This document shows positions 8,433 through 18,529 of a stretch of DNA of 64,000 bases, one piece after another; the first letter of the stretch is position 1, and each line of letters opens with the position of its first letter. The DNA comes from Ruegeria_C sp040830705. Lineage in GTDB: Bacteria > Pseudomonadota > Alphaproteobacteria > Rhodobacterales > Rhodobacteraceae. The position numbers were made by a program, and so were the translations under genes. Under the pieces are notes generated by a model. It had not been told where the DNA came from. It searched no databases and was given only the letters and a program-made list of their open reading frames with translations. The stretch is from NCBI GenBank assembly GCA_040830705.1, contig JBFOME010000006.1, positions 124,001 to 188,000 on the forward strand. The letters run 5' to 3'.

Positions 8433-8625
8433 TGATGGCAGGTCTCCTGACTTGCGGGTCGTCGCTTGGCCATCCTTCCCGGCCTTTTTGGGCCAGTGGG
8501 TGTTTGGCGTCGCTCGCCGCTTACAGTTGCGGGGGCAGTCACGGACTTGGCGCCGACTGGCAAACCTCACCGTATTCCCTTTTCATCCCTTGGGCACACC
8601 ATCGGGAACCATCAGGCGTTTGAGT
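8433..8625 (-). promoter_or_regulatory. Cobalamin riboswitch
   Basis: Read on the minus strand, the segment contains the order of conserved blocks of a B12 riboswitch. These are GGGAATACGGTGAGG at about 8566-8580, GTGACTGCCCCCGCAACTG at 8525-8543, the CCCACTGG box around 8493-8500, and the closing GACCCGCAAGTCAGGAG at 8445-8460. Adenosylcobalamin binding normally shuts down expression of the gene that follows. Here that is the DUF1636 gene and the ABC importer behind it. Boundaries are approximate. Confidence 0.93.
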
Positions 8626-8895
8626 GCCCGAGATCGGGAAATCCGTCAATACAGAAGTGACTCGGCGGCCATAGAATCGCGAACGGCCGCTCGCCCAAAG
8701 CGCATCCACCAAGGCCAAGCACCAAGCATTCACAACAAATAATGGACCATTGTGATGTCTTTCACAGAAACAATAGCTGCACTCTGGTATTTATTATTTA
8801 GTGAAGGGCTGTATCGCGGCATAAAATTTTAAGAACGGATGTGTTTTTTGAAGCATTCTTTCGCGAGCTGTGTCAAACTGAGCCTGTTGTAATGA

Positions 8896-9261
8896 GTGAA
8901 AATCTTCGGTGTTGTTATGTTACATTCAAATCCAGTTCCCTCCGGACCGCCACCCGCGTCCATAGATTGCGAAACGGCGATACTGATCCGGTCGGTTTTC
9001 CTTCCCATTTTCAATCGTGTCTCGACCTGGACCGCGCTGATTGATGAGATGCAGGCCAGAGAGTACAGCATTGCCTTTCGCGGGGCCACATTCTCGATCA
9101 TTGATGATCGGAACGGGCAACGCCTGTGCGGGCTGCGTTTTCTTGGGCTGAGCATGCAGGATCTTGTCGCGCGGATGGGACGGCCCAAGGTGGTCGTGCG
9201 TTCCGGGCGTGGCGCTGATGCTGAACTGGTGCGTGACCCGTCCGATTTCCCACGCAACTGA
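8896..9261 (+). CDS. Hypothetical protein, 121 aa
   Basis: This small soluble protein has no signal peptide or membrane segment and no domain I recognise. The N-terminal 25 residues are Pro/Ser-rich. The rest is a compact alpha/beta-looking region (ILIRSVFLPIFNRVSTWTAL, then AFRGATFSIIDDRNGQRLCG). The frame begins at a GTG (8896), with an alternative ATG at 8917; neither has a convincing Shine-Dalgarno sequence, so the start is uncertain. Codon use looks like the surrounding high-GC genes, unlike the AT-rich stretch immediately before it (about 8740-8880). It is divergent from the B12 operon and convergent with the AEC carrier gene. Confidence 0.55.
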   Translation: MKIFGVVMLHSNPVPSGPPPASIDCETAILIRSVFLPIFNRVSTWTALIDEMQAREYSIAFRGATFSIIDDRNGQRLCGLRFLGLSMQDLVARMGRPKVVVRSGRGADAELVRDPSDFPRN

Positions 9262-9303
9262 GATCCAGAGCGGCCGTCGAGGCCACCCAGGCAGATTGCG
9301 GTT

Positions 9304-10191
9304 TCAAATCCAATACGTCAGCGCGATCGGCAGCACCAGAATGGTTGTGAGCGTCGACACCAGAATGAACCCCGCCACATCCGGTCCATATTCCGGCATA
9401 TGCTGATCGATGAAGAGATAGGTCGCAACGGATGAGGGCATCAGGCAGCACAGCATGAACGCCCCGCGCTCGACCCCGGTGAAGCCGAAGATCGGCACAA
9501 GAACGCTGGCGATGGCAACGGCCATCACAAGGTGAATTACCGTCAAAACCACCGATCGCCAGAGCGCCCCCACCTTGAGCGTCGCAAGCGTGTGGCCCAA
9601 TGTCAGCAGCATCAGCGGGATCGACATACCCCCCAAAATGTTGAAGGATTTCTCGATCGGGTCGGGCAAGGTCTGACCTGTGACCATCAAACCCAACGAC
9701 AGGATCACCGCATAGATGACCGGCGAGGTCAGCAGGCTCTTCAGTGAAAATGTTCCGGCTGGGATCCACATGCCAATGGTAAAGACACTAACCAGCACCA
9801 CCACGACAAAGGCCATACCATAGGCCATGCCAGCATCCCCAAAGGCGAGCAGAGTGATCGGCAGGCCGATATTGCCCACATTGGCGTGCATCAGTGGCGT
9901 CAGAAACGCACGCACCGGAAGCTGCAAGACCTTGAGGGCCAGCAAGCCCAATACGCCAAAACCTGCGACGACCAGGGTCGCAGCGGCAAGCATGTCGAGA
10001 AAGGAACTCACCGCGATTTGAGTGGTCGAAAGATGCGAGATGATCAGCGTTGGATAGCCGACTTTTCCGACAATCCCGCCAATGATCTTGTTGTCAAACG
10101 GGGCTTTGGCCACAGCCAGCCACCAGCCGATTCCGGCGCAGATCATCACCGGAAGTACCACGTTCAGGACATGCAGGAATAGTTGTTCCAA
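9304..10191 (-). CDS. AEC family transporter (auxin efflux carrier-like permease)
   Basis: This 295-aa integral membrane protein has about ten hydrophobic helices in two related halves, as in the AEC (membrane transport protein, PF03547) family. Bacterial members are secondary transporters for organic acids such as malate or malonate, or remain uncharacterised. Conserved pieces are the N-terminal VVLPVMICAGIGWWLAV, the glycine/asparagine-containing KVGYPTLIISHLS, and the mid-protein ANVGNIGLPITLLAFG. It stands alone on the minus strand, and the four-palindrome repeat lies between it and gyrA. The substrate cannot be told from sequence. Confidence 0.88.
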   Translation of the reverse strand: MEQLFLHVLNVVLPVMICAGIGWWLAVAKAPFDNKIIGGIVGKVGYPTLIISHLSTTQIAVSSFLDMLAAATLVVAGFGVLGLLALKVLQLPVRAFLTPLMHANVGNIGLPITLLAFGDAGMAYGMAFVVVVLVSVFTIGMWIPAGTFSLKSLLTSPVIYAVILSLGLMVTGQTLPDPIEKSFNILGGMSIPLMLLTLGHTLATLKVGALWRSVVLTVIHLVMAVAIASVLVPIFGFTGVERGAFMLCCLMPSSVATYLFIDQHMPEYGPDVAGFILVSTLTTILVLPIALTYWI

Positions 10192-10292
10192 ATCGCACCT
10201 TGTTTCAGCTGGAACCGGATTTCGGATCGGTGACGGGGCAAGACTTCCCGAAAATCACCACAAAAACAAGGCGTTTGGACGGTTAGTCGATG

Positions 10293-10384
10293 CAAGGCCG
10301 TTCGAACGGCCTTGAAAATGCGATTTGCAAATCGCATGACAAGCGCCTTGTAAGGCGCTTGCCCAAGGCGCTTCGAAGCGCCTT
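10293..10384. repeat. Four-palindrome element, copy A (3' of gyrA)
   Basis: Four consecutive inverted repeats fill the segment: 10293-10314 (perfect, arm CAAGGCCGTTC), 10318-10337 (perfect, arm ATGCGATTTG), 10340-10361 (arms of ten bases, CAAGCGCCTT, around a GT loop) and 10365-10384 (perfect, arm AAGGCGCTTC). The last abuts the gyrA stop codon at 10385. The same four units recur in the same order and orientation at 60749-60840. Any one hairpin could end gyrA transcription, but a fixed series of four suggests a dispersed, REP-like element. Confidence 0.88.
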
Positions 10385-13111
<2,727 letters not shown>

Positions 13112-13304
13112 GTGGTCTGCCCGATCTTTGGCTTGGGTCTATATCTTGTGGCTGCATCTTATCAGACTGCACATATGGGGTGCAAGCAGTGTGATTTGTG
13201 GCGCAAAAACCGCAGTTCACGTTACGTTAACATATTGTTTTTCAGAAGGTTTAACCCTTTTCGTGCTACCATGGTGAGGCCACAGCATAAACTGGAGGTC
13301 ATAG

Positions 13305-13574
13305 ATGGAGAGAAGTGAAACGGAATTGATGCTTAAAGGGTACGGGCTGACCACGGCAGAGTTTTTCTACCACATGCCGGACTATGTCCATGTTCTCAAT
13401 ACATTTATCTGGCAGGATTACGATCTGGCGCCGGATCACCCAAAGCTCTTTGAATTTGTGGAATTCTGGCAGCGCGAGATAGAAGGCCCGCTGCATTCGG
13501 TGCGGTTCACGCACCGCAAGATGATTTCGCCGGGGGAATGGCGGAATGTGAAGGGGGAATTCTACCTCAACTGA
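13305..13574 (+). CDS. usg: Usg family protein
   Basis: This small cytoplasmic protein of 89 aa has the Usg signature: LKGYGLTTAEFFYHMPDYVH, then FIWQDYDLAPDHPKLFEFV, EFWQREIEGPLHSVRFTH and a short C-terminal tail. Usg proteins are common in alphaproteobacteria and were once linked by neighbourhood to tRNA modification or aromatic amino acid genes; the function is not established. The ATG follows CTGGAGG at a good distance. It is divergent from gyrA (193 bp between starts) and converges with the caspase-like gene nine bases away. Confidence 0.9.
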   Translation: MERSETELMLKGYGLTTAEFFYHMPDYVHVLNTFIWQDYDLAPDHPKLFEFVEFWQREIEGPLHSVRFTHRKMISPGEWRNVKGEFYLN

Positions 13575-13594
13575 CGCGTGGTTTAACCCACGCG
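13575..13594. terminator. Hairpin between convergent usg and caspase-like genes
   Basis: Arms CGCGTGG (13575-13581) and CCACGCG (13588-13594) enclose a six-base loop right after the usg stop and across the last codons of the opposing gene. There is no strong T-run, so it may act as a weak bidirectional terminator or only protect the 3' ends. Confidence 0.45.
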
Positions 13595-15163
13595 CCAGGC
13601 ATAAACGGCACACCCGGTGGAGCCGTTGGCGGTAAAGCTGTTGCCATCCGCCGCAAGCCGACCGCGCCACGTTACCGTTATACCGGGGAAGTAATCCGTC
13701 CCCGAGAGCTGATTTTCGTTCAGGTAGATCACGGTATTGGCCTTTTGGCCGAGTGAATCCGCCAGTTTGCCGTTGAATTTGTTCCCACCGGCCTTCGTAT
13801 AGCGAATTTGCCCCGTTACCTTGACCAGCAGGGCGCAGGTGGCCTTGTAGTTCCAGGTTCCCGCCATGCTCAGCGCTGCGGTCGCTACCTTTGGTGCGGG
13901 TTTGGGTGCCACGGCTACTTTGCAGATCGTACCGCTATGGCCCTGCAACTCTTCCAGGGCATGGGCGGTACCGAGATCGTCAGCCCCCAGGTTGGAACCG
14001 CTTTCGCGCAGATACGCGGCAAAGGCACGTTTGGTGCGTGGTCCGGCAATCCCGTCCGCGCCACCGGCGCTACACCCCAAGGCGTTCAATGCAACCTGGC
14101 TGTCGCGCATGACATTGCGCTGATCGCTCACCAGTGGAGCTGCCGCCACTTCGACCGGCTCGGTTTCCGCTTTGCGGGCCATTGGTGCGGTATCGACCTC
14201 AGCCAGCGACTCGCGCAGTTGCAAGGCGACGGTGTAGCTGTAGTCGTTCGAACGATCCTCATACCGCTCCAGAAAGCTATCAAGCGCCGTCACGGTGCCG
14301 ACCGAACGCGCCAGCGCCAGATCCGCGCGCATGTCGTCGGCTATATCGGGCGTGGAGGAGGGCAGGGCGTCTGCCACCGGGGCCGCCGCCGCGGCGGGTG
14401 TGAAGTAGAACTTGCCCAGCAACTCGTCATAATAGGCGGGTACCTGACGATGTTGCACGGTGCTGGCCAGATCGCGTACTTCGAGCCGCAGATCAGACAC
14501 CAGCGCGCGCAGTTCCAGGCCTGGTTTCGACAATCTCGGCAACAGCGCCCGGGTGAAGACAGAGTTTTGCGCCTCGTCCCCGTCATTCAGCTTGTCCAGG
14601 GCCAGTTGACCTGCACCTGCCGAGAAGATCACGAAAGTGCCCTGGGGCGCAGTGATCCGGCCCAGGCCGCGCGTGCCACCGATGCTGCGGCCCTGCACGG
14701 TCTCGAACGGGTTGTCGCGGCAGGCGTCAATCACAGCAATTGCCGTGCGCGCACCAGTCTGACGCACCCGGTCCAGCAGGTCCGACAGCGCGATGGACTC
14801 GGACTTCACGAAATCGCTCTCGCCACTAGACGGCGCCACGATATCGGTCGGCAGAAGATAGTTTTCGCCATCAATTTCAACGCCATGCCCGGCGTAGAAC
14901 ACAAAGGCTGTGTCGCCCGGCTGCAATCTGGCGGTGAACTCCGAGATGCGGCGGTTCATGCCGCGCCGGTCCTGATCGATGGCCTCCACCGTGTCAAAGC
15001 CCAGTTCGCGCAGCTTCTCACTGACGGCGCGGGCATCGGCACCGGCTTTCTCAAGTACGGGCACATCGGAATAGTTGTCATTGCCGATGACCAACGCCAG
15101 CCGGTTTGCAGCGACCGCGCTATAAGGCAGCAGGCTGAGCAGCAGGATCAGAACAAAGCGCAT
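13583..15163 (-). CDS. Secreted caspase-family (C14) peptidase
   Basis: This exported 526-aa protein has a signal peptide (MRFVLILLLSLLPYSAVAA) followed by a caspase-like p20 domain. The catalytic histidine is in FYAGHGVEI (His93) and the cysteine in VIDACRDNPF (Cys148), with the prototypical start NRLALVIGNDNY. A linker and helical region follow. Next comes a peptidoglycan-binding-like motif (ALNALGCSAGGADGIAGPRT around 370-400), then a C-terminal beta-rich domain with paired cysteines beginning MAGTWNYKATC. Bacterial members of this type are periplasmic and mostly uncharacterised. The start is the ATG at 15163 with AAGGAAG before it; the longer open frame lacks a signal peptide. Confidence 0.88.
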   Translation of the reverse strand: MRFVLILLLSLLPYSAVAANRLALVIGNDNYSDVPVLEKAGADARAVSEKLRELGFDTVEAIDQDRRGMNRRISEFTARLQPGDTAFVFYAGHGVEIDGENYLLPTDIVAPSSGESDFVKSESIALSDLLDRVRQTGARTAIAVIDACRDNPFETVQGRSIGGTRGLGRITAPQGTFVIFSAGAGQLALDKLNDGDEAQNSVFTRALLPRLSKPGLELRALVSDLRLEVRDLASTVQHRQVPAYYDELLGKFYFTPAAAAAPVADALPSSTPDIADDMRADLALARSVGTVTALDSFLERYEDRSNDYSYTVALQLRESLAEVDTAPMARKAETEPVEVAAAPLVSDQRNVMRDSQVALNALGCSAGGADGIAGPRTKRAFAAYLRESGSNLGADDLGTAHALEELQGHSGTICKVAVAPKPAPKVATAALSMAGTWNYKATCALLVKVTGQIRYTKAGGNKFNGKLADSLGQKANTVIYLNENQLSGTDYFPGITVTWRGRLAADGNSFTANGSTGCAVYAWRVG

Positions 15164-15275
15164 GACGACTTCCTTATGTGCAACAGGCCCAAATCGCAGC
15201 GGACCTGCCATGCACTATACGAATCCCGCGCCCGTGCGATCAGTGAATTTTGTCACAATGCCAGAATTGTGGTGC

Positions 15276-16229
15276 TCAGGCGGAACAGCTTGCTCCGCCC
15301 AGCACGCAGAACTTGGCGCAATGCGGGTGGTTGAGATGCACGTCCCGCTCGGCCTCTTGCAACGTCTTGCCCAGTTCGAACTCGGGCGCGTAGGGCAGCA
15401 GCGTACAGGCCAGAACCGTGGGCGAATCCGCCCCTTTGCGCTTCACCACCATGCGTGAGCTGGCGCACATGACATCCTTGGGAGATTTGTTCAAGATACC
15501 CCAGCAAGCAGTTGTAATTTCAGGAACTTCTGCGGTTTCATCCATCTCGGGGAACAGGACGGTGCGGCCGGGATCATGCGCGTCGATATCGAACCCGTGA
15601 GCGTCATAAAAGGCGGCATAGCCGGCGCGGCTTTCTGCGTCGCTGTCGTCCCAGACGGTGCGCCCGGCCACCGCCATGCGGAACCCGTGGTCGCGCAGCC
15701 AGCGCATGCCTTCGAGGGTTTTTTCGAAACTGCCTGCGCCGCGTTCCTCGTCATGAAGTTCCGGGCGGTAGTGATCTACCGAGATGCGCAGGGTCAGCTT
15801 GTCCCGATAGTCACCACGCAACTCCAGCAGCCCGGCGCGCATGGATTTGCGCATCATCGGACGCATGGCGTTGGTGAGAATCAGCACCTCATAGCCGCGC
15901 GAAAGACAGGCCCTGGCCATGTCGATCATCTGCGGGTTCATGAAGGGCTCGCCGCCGGTGAAGCCGATCTCGCGGATCGGCCAGCCGCGCGCCTCGGTCT
16001 GGTCCAGATAGGAGGTAACCTCGTCCGCCGTGATATAGACCAGCGCATCATTGGTCGGGCTGCTGAGAATATAGCAGTTTGCGCATTCGATATTGCACAG
16101 CGTTCCGGTGTTGAACCACAGCGTTTCGGGCTTGCTCAGCGCGACGCTGGCACGGTTCGATCCGTCAGCGGTCACGCGCCTGTTCTGAAACTTGCCCGCA
16201 TTCGCGGTTGGCTGCTCAAGGTCTTTCAT
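15276..16229 (-). CDS. Radical SAM protein with C-terminal Cys cluster (SPASM/twitch-like)
   Basis: This 317-aa protein has the 4Fe-4S/SAM motif CNIECANC (Cys45, Cys49, Cys52), the GGEPF motif (FTGGEPFMN) and a following beta/alpha barrel. The last third holds further cysteines: ACWGIL, MCASSRM, LACTLLPY and a terminal HCAKFCVLGGASC. That arrangement suggests an auxiliary iron-sulfur cluster of SPASM or twitch type. Such enzymes modify peptides, proteins or small molecules; the substrate is unknown. The ATG at 16229 follows GGAAG; a longer frame to 16301 has no ribosome binding site. It has no operon partner: 112 bp separate it from the caspase-like gene, and zwf is divergent. It lies 17 kb from the RiPP-like precursors, so linkage is unproven. 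Confidence 0.82.
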   Translation of the reverse strand: MKDLEQPTANAGKFQNRRVTADGSNRASVALSKPETLWFNTGTLCNIECANCYILSSPTNDALVYITADEVTSYLDQTEARGWPIREIGFTGGEPFMNPQMIDMARACLSRGYEVLILTNAMRPMMRKSMRAGLLELRGDYRDKLTLRISVDHYRPELHDEERGAGSFEKTLEGMRWLRDHGFRMAVAGRTVWDDSDAESRAGYAAFYDAHGFDIDAHDPGRTVLFPEMDETAEVPEITTACWGILNKSPKDVMCASSRMVVKRKGADSPTVLACTLLPYAPEFELGKTLQEAERDVHLNHPHCAKFCVLGGASCSA

Positions 16230-16350
16230 GATTGTCTTCCGGAGTGGTGAGTTGAAAGCTGTGTATCCCAAAGATGGGGACGAGGGAACGAAACGCCCCA
16301 TCAGGTGACAGGTTTGTGATTGTTAGAGAAATCTCGTCTTGGATGATTAT

Positions 16351-16364
16351 TGTTGGCGCTAACA
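16351..16364. promoter_or_regulatory. Candidate LacI-family operator upstream of zwf
   Basis: TGTTGGCGCTAACA is a 14-base palindrome with one mismatched pair and a central GCGC, the form of operator used by LacI-family sugar regulators in alphaproteobacteria (TGTTAGCGCTAACA-like). It ends 36 bases before the zwf start codon. A regulator gene is not present in the window. Confidence 0.55.
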
Positions 16365-16400
16365 TTGGACTTTGCCACAACGACGGATTAAGGACAGGCC

Positions 16401-17852
16401 ATGGTATCGCGCGTCATCCCGGTCGAGCCGTTCGACCTCGTCATTTTCGGCGGCACAGGCGATCTTGCCCGGCGCAAGATCCTTCCTGCGCTCTATCGCC
16501 GGTTTCGCGCCGGTCAGATGCCCGCCGGGTCCTGTGTAATCGGGGCGGCGCGCGGGCAAAGGTCCGATGAGGAGTATCGCGAGTTTGTGCGCGCCGCGCT
16601 GCTTGAGTTTGGGTTAGCTGCTGCCGGTGAACAGGTCGAGGCTGCGTTTCTCGATCTCGTGCAATATGTGCAGATCGACGTGACGGGCGAGCAGGGTTGG
16701 ACTGATTTGGCCGGTAAATTGCGGCCCGGCCAAGTGCGCGCCTATTATTTCTCGGTCAGGCCACGCCTGTTTGGGGCGCTGGCCGAACGCATACAATCTC
16801 ATGGGTTGGCCTCGGAGAGCACGCGGATCGTGGTCGAAAAGCCCTTTGGCAACGATCTGGAAAGTGCGCGGGCGCTCAATGCCACGCTTGCAGCGCATTT
16901 CGACGAACGCCAGATTTACCGGATCGACCACTATCTGGGCAAGGAAACCGTCCAGAACCTGATGGCGATCCGCTTTGGCAACATGATGTTCGAACCGCTC
17001 TGGAACAGCCAATATGTGGATCACATACAGATCACCGTTGCCGAAACCGTCGGTGTTGGCGGGCGCGGCGATTATTACGACCGCGCAGGAGCGATGCGGG
17101 ATATGATGCAGAACCATCTGATGCAGCTTCTGTGCCTGATCGCGATGGAACCGCCTGCCAAGTTCGACCCCGACGCGGTGCGCGACGAAAAGCTCAAGGT
17201 GATCCGCGCGCTGGGACCGGTCGAGCCCTATCATATCGTGCGGGGACAGTATCAGGCCAATGGCGAGCGGCCCGGCTACCGCGAAGAGGTGGGCAATGCG
17301 CGCTCATTCACCGAAAGCTATATCGCGCTCAAGGCAAATGTCAGCAACTGGCGTTGGGCGGGGACACCGATCTATCTGCGCACGGGCAAGCGGCTGGTAG
17401 CGCGGTCTTCTGTCATCAACGTGGTATTCAAGGACGCGCCGCATTCGATTTTCGGAGAAGAGGCCGGGCGGCATGCCAACCTGCTGTCGATCCGGTTGCA
17501 GCCTAATGAAGGCATTACGCTGAAGGTGACGATCAAGGAGCCGGGGCCGGGCGGCATGCGGCTGGTTGATGTGCCGCTCGACATGAGCTTTGCCGAGGCG
17601 CTGGGGCCCGATAGTCAGGAGGCGACCGACGCCTATGAGCGTTTGATCATGGACGTGATCCGGGGCAACCAGACCCTGTTCATGCGCGGCGACGAGGTCG
17701 AGGCCGCATGGGCCTGGACCGATCCGATTATTTCGGGCTGGACAGCGGCTGGCGACGTACCGAAACCTTACGAGATTGGCAGCACAGGACCGGGCGACGC
17801 CGAGCTGCTGATGAAACGCGACGGTCGCCAATGGCAGGGGATCAACCCATGA
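16401..17852 (+). CDS. zwf: Glucose-6-phosphate 1-dehydrogenase
   Basis: This 483-aa enzyme oxidises glucose 6-phosphate to 6-phosphogluconolactone with NAD(P)+. The coenzyme motif GGTGDLARRK lies near residue 15. The substrate and active-site motif RIDHYLGKE is at residues 174-182, and the conserved EKPFGNDLESA is just before it. The length agrees with the family. It is the first gene of zwf-pgl-pgi; pgl begins in the zwf stop (ATGA). A LacI-type palindrome at 16351-16364 suggests sugar-dependent control. Products feed the Entner-Doudoroff pathway, the usual hexose route in roseobacters, whose edd and eda genes are not in this window. Confidence 0.97.
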   Translation: MVSRVIPVEPFDLVIFGGTGDLARRKILPALYRRFRAGQMPAGSCVIGAARGQRSDEEYREFVRAALLEFGLAAAGEQVEAAFLDLVQYVQIDVTGEQGWTDLAGKLRPGQVRAYYFSVRPRLFGALAERIQSHGLASESTRIVVEKPFGNDLESARALNATLAAHFDERQIYRIDHYLGKETVQNLMAIRFGNMMFEPLWNSQYVDHIQITVAETVGVGGRGDYYDRAGAMRDMMQNHLMQLLCLIAMEPPAKFDPDAVRDEKLKVIRALGPVEPYHIVRGQYQANGERPGYREEVGNARSFTESYIALKANVSNWRWAGTPIYLRTGKRLVARSSVINVVFKDAPHSIFGEEAGRHANLLSIRLQPNEGITLKVTIKEPGPGGMRLVDVPLDMSFAEALGPDSQEATDAYERLIMDVIRGNQTLFMRGDEVEAAWAWTDPIISGWTAAGDVPKPYEIGSTGPGDAELLMKRDGRQWQGINP

Positions 17853-18520
17853 ACCTGAGGGAATACGCGGATCGCGACATGCTGGCCATCGACGTGGCCA
17901 ATATGCTGGCCGGTGAGCTTGAGACGGCGCTTTTGCATCATGACACCGTGTCGCTGGCGGTGCCCGGCGGCACCACGCCGGGGCCGATCTTTGATGTGCT
18001 TTGCGCGGCTGATCTGGAATGGGACCGGGTCCATGTGCTGCCCACCGATGAACGCTGCGTGGCAGCGGACAGCGACCGCTCGAACGCCCGGCTGATCGCC
18101 GAGCGTCTGCTGGTCAACCGGGCGGCCAAGGCGCAGTTCCTGCCGCTCTACAAACCTGCGGATGATCCGACAGATGTGTTGGCCGATCTCGATGCCGGGA
18201 TAACCCCTGAACTGCCGATTTCGGTGTTGGTTCTGGGCATGGGGTCGGATATGCACACCGCCTCGCTCTTTCCTGGGATGCCGGGACTGGCGGCGGCGCT
18301 GGATGCCCACGCGCCCGCACTGGTGGTGGCACAGCCCGAAACCCAGCCGGAAACCCGCATCACGCTGACCGCACCGGTTTTGAATGGGGCGTTGTCCAAG
18401 CATCTGCTGATTTTCGGGCAGGAAAAGCGCGAGGTATTGGAACGCGCCCGCGCATTACACCCCGAAGAGGCACCGGTCGCAGCGGTGCTCGACGGTATCA
18501 CGGTCCATTGGGCAGAGTAG
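17849..18520 (+). CDS. pgl: 6-phosphogluconolactonase
   Basis: This 223-aa DevB-type lactonase hydrolyses 6-phosphogluconolactone made by Zwf. Motifs are SLAVPGGTTPGPIFDVL near residue 35, VHVLPTDERCVAADSDRSN, and LGMGSDMHTASLFPG, all typical of the glucosamine-6-phosphate isomerase-like fold. The frame is open upstream inside zwf, but the ATG at 17849 overlaps the zwf TGA as ATGA, and similarity begins there. It is followed by pgi after nine bases. Tight packing of the three genes implies one transcript and coupled translation. Confidence 0.95.
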   Translation: MNLREYADRDMLAIDVANMLAGELETALLHHDTVSLAVPGGTTPGPIFDVLCAADLEWDRVHVLPTDERCVAADSDRSNARLIAERLLVNRAAKAQFLPLYKPADDPTDVLADLDAGITPELPISVLVLGMGSDMHTASLFPGMPGLAAALDAHAPALVVAQPETQPETRITLTAPVLNGALSKHLLIFGQEKREVLERARALHPEEAPVAAVLDGITVHWAE

Positions 18521-18529
18521 GACGGGACA

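Noticed and set aside
8539..8733. Small open frame inside the riboswitch region
   Set aside because: It overlaps the conserved structural blocks of the cobalamin riboswitch and has no ribosome binding site.
10293..10384. Palindrome cluster as a CRISPR array
   Set aside because: The units are different palindromes without equal spacers and recur as a set elsewhere; there are no identical direct repeats and no cas genes.
13808..15334. 508-codon open frame on the plus strand
   Set aside because: It is antisense to the caspase-like gene, which has intact catalytic motifs and a signal peptide; this frame has neither.
15276..16229. Radical SAM protein as the maturase of the NHLP-type peptides
   Set aside because: It lies 17 kb away with many unrelated operons between; there is no sequence evidence of a precursor-binding domain. 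It is kept only as a testable idea.
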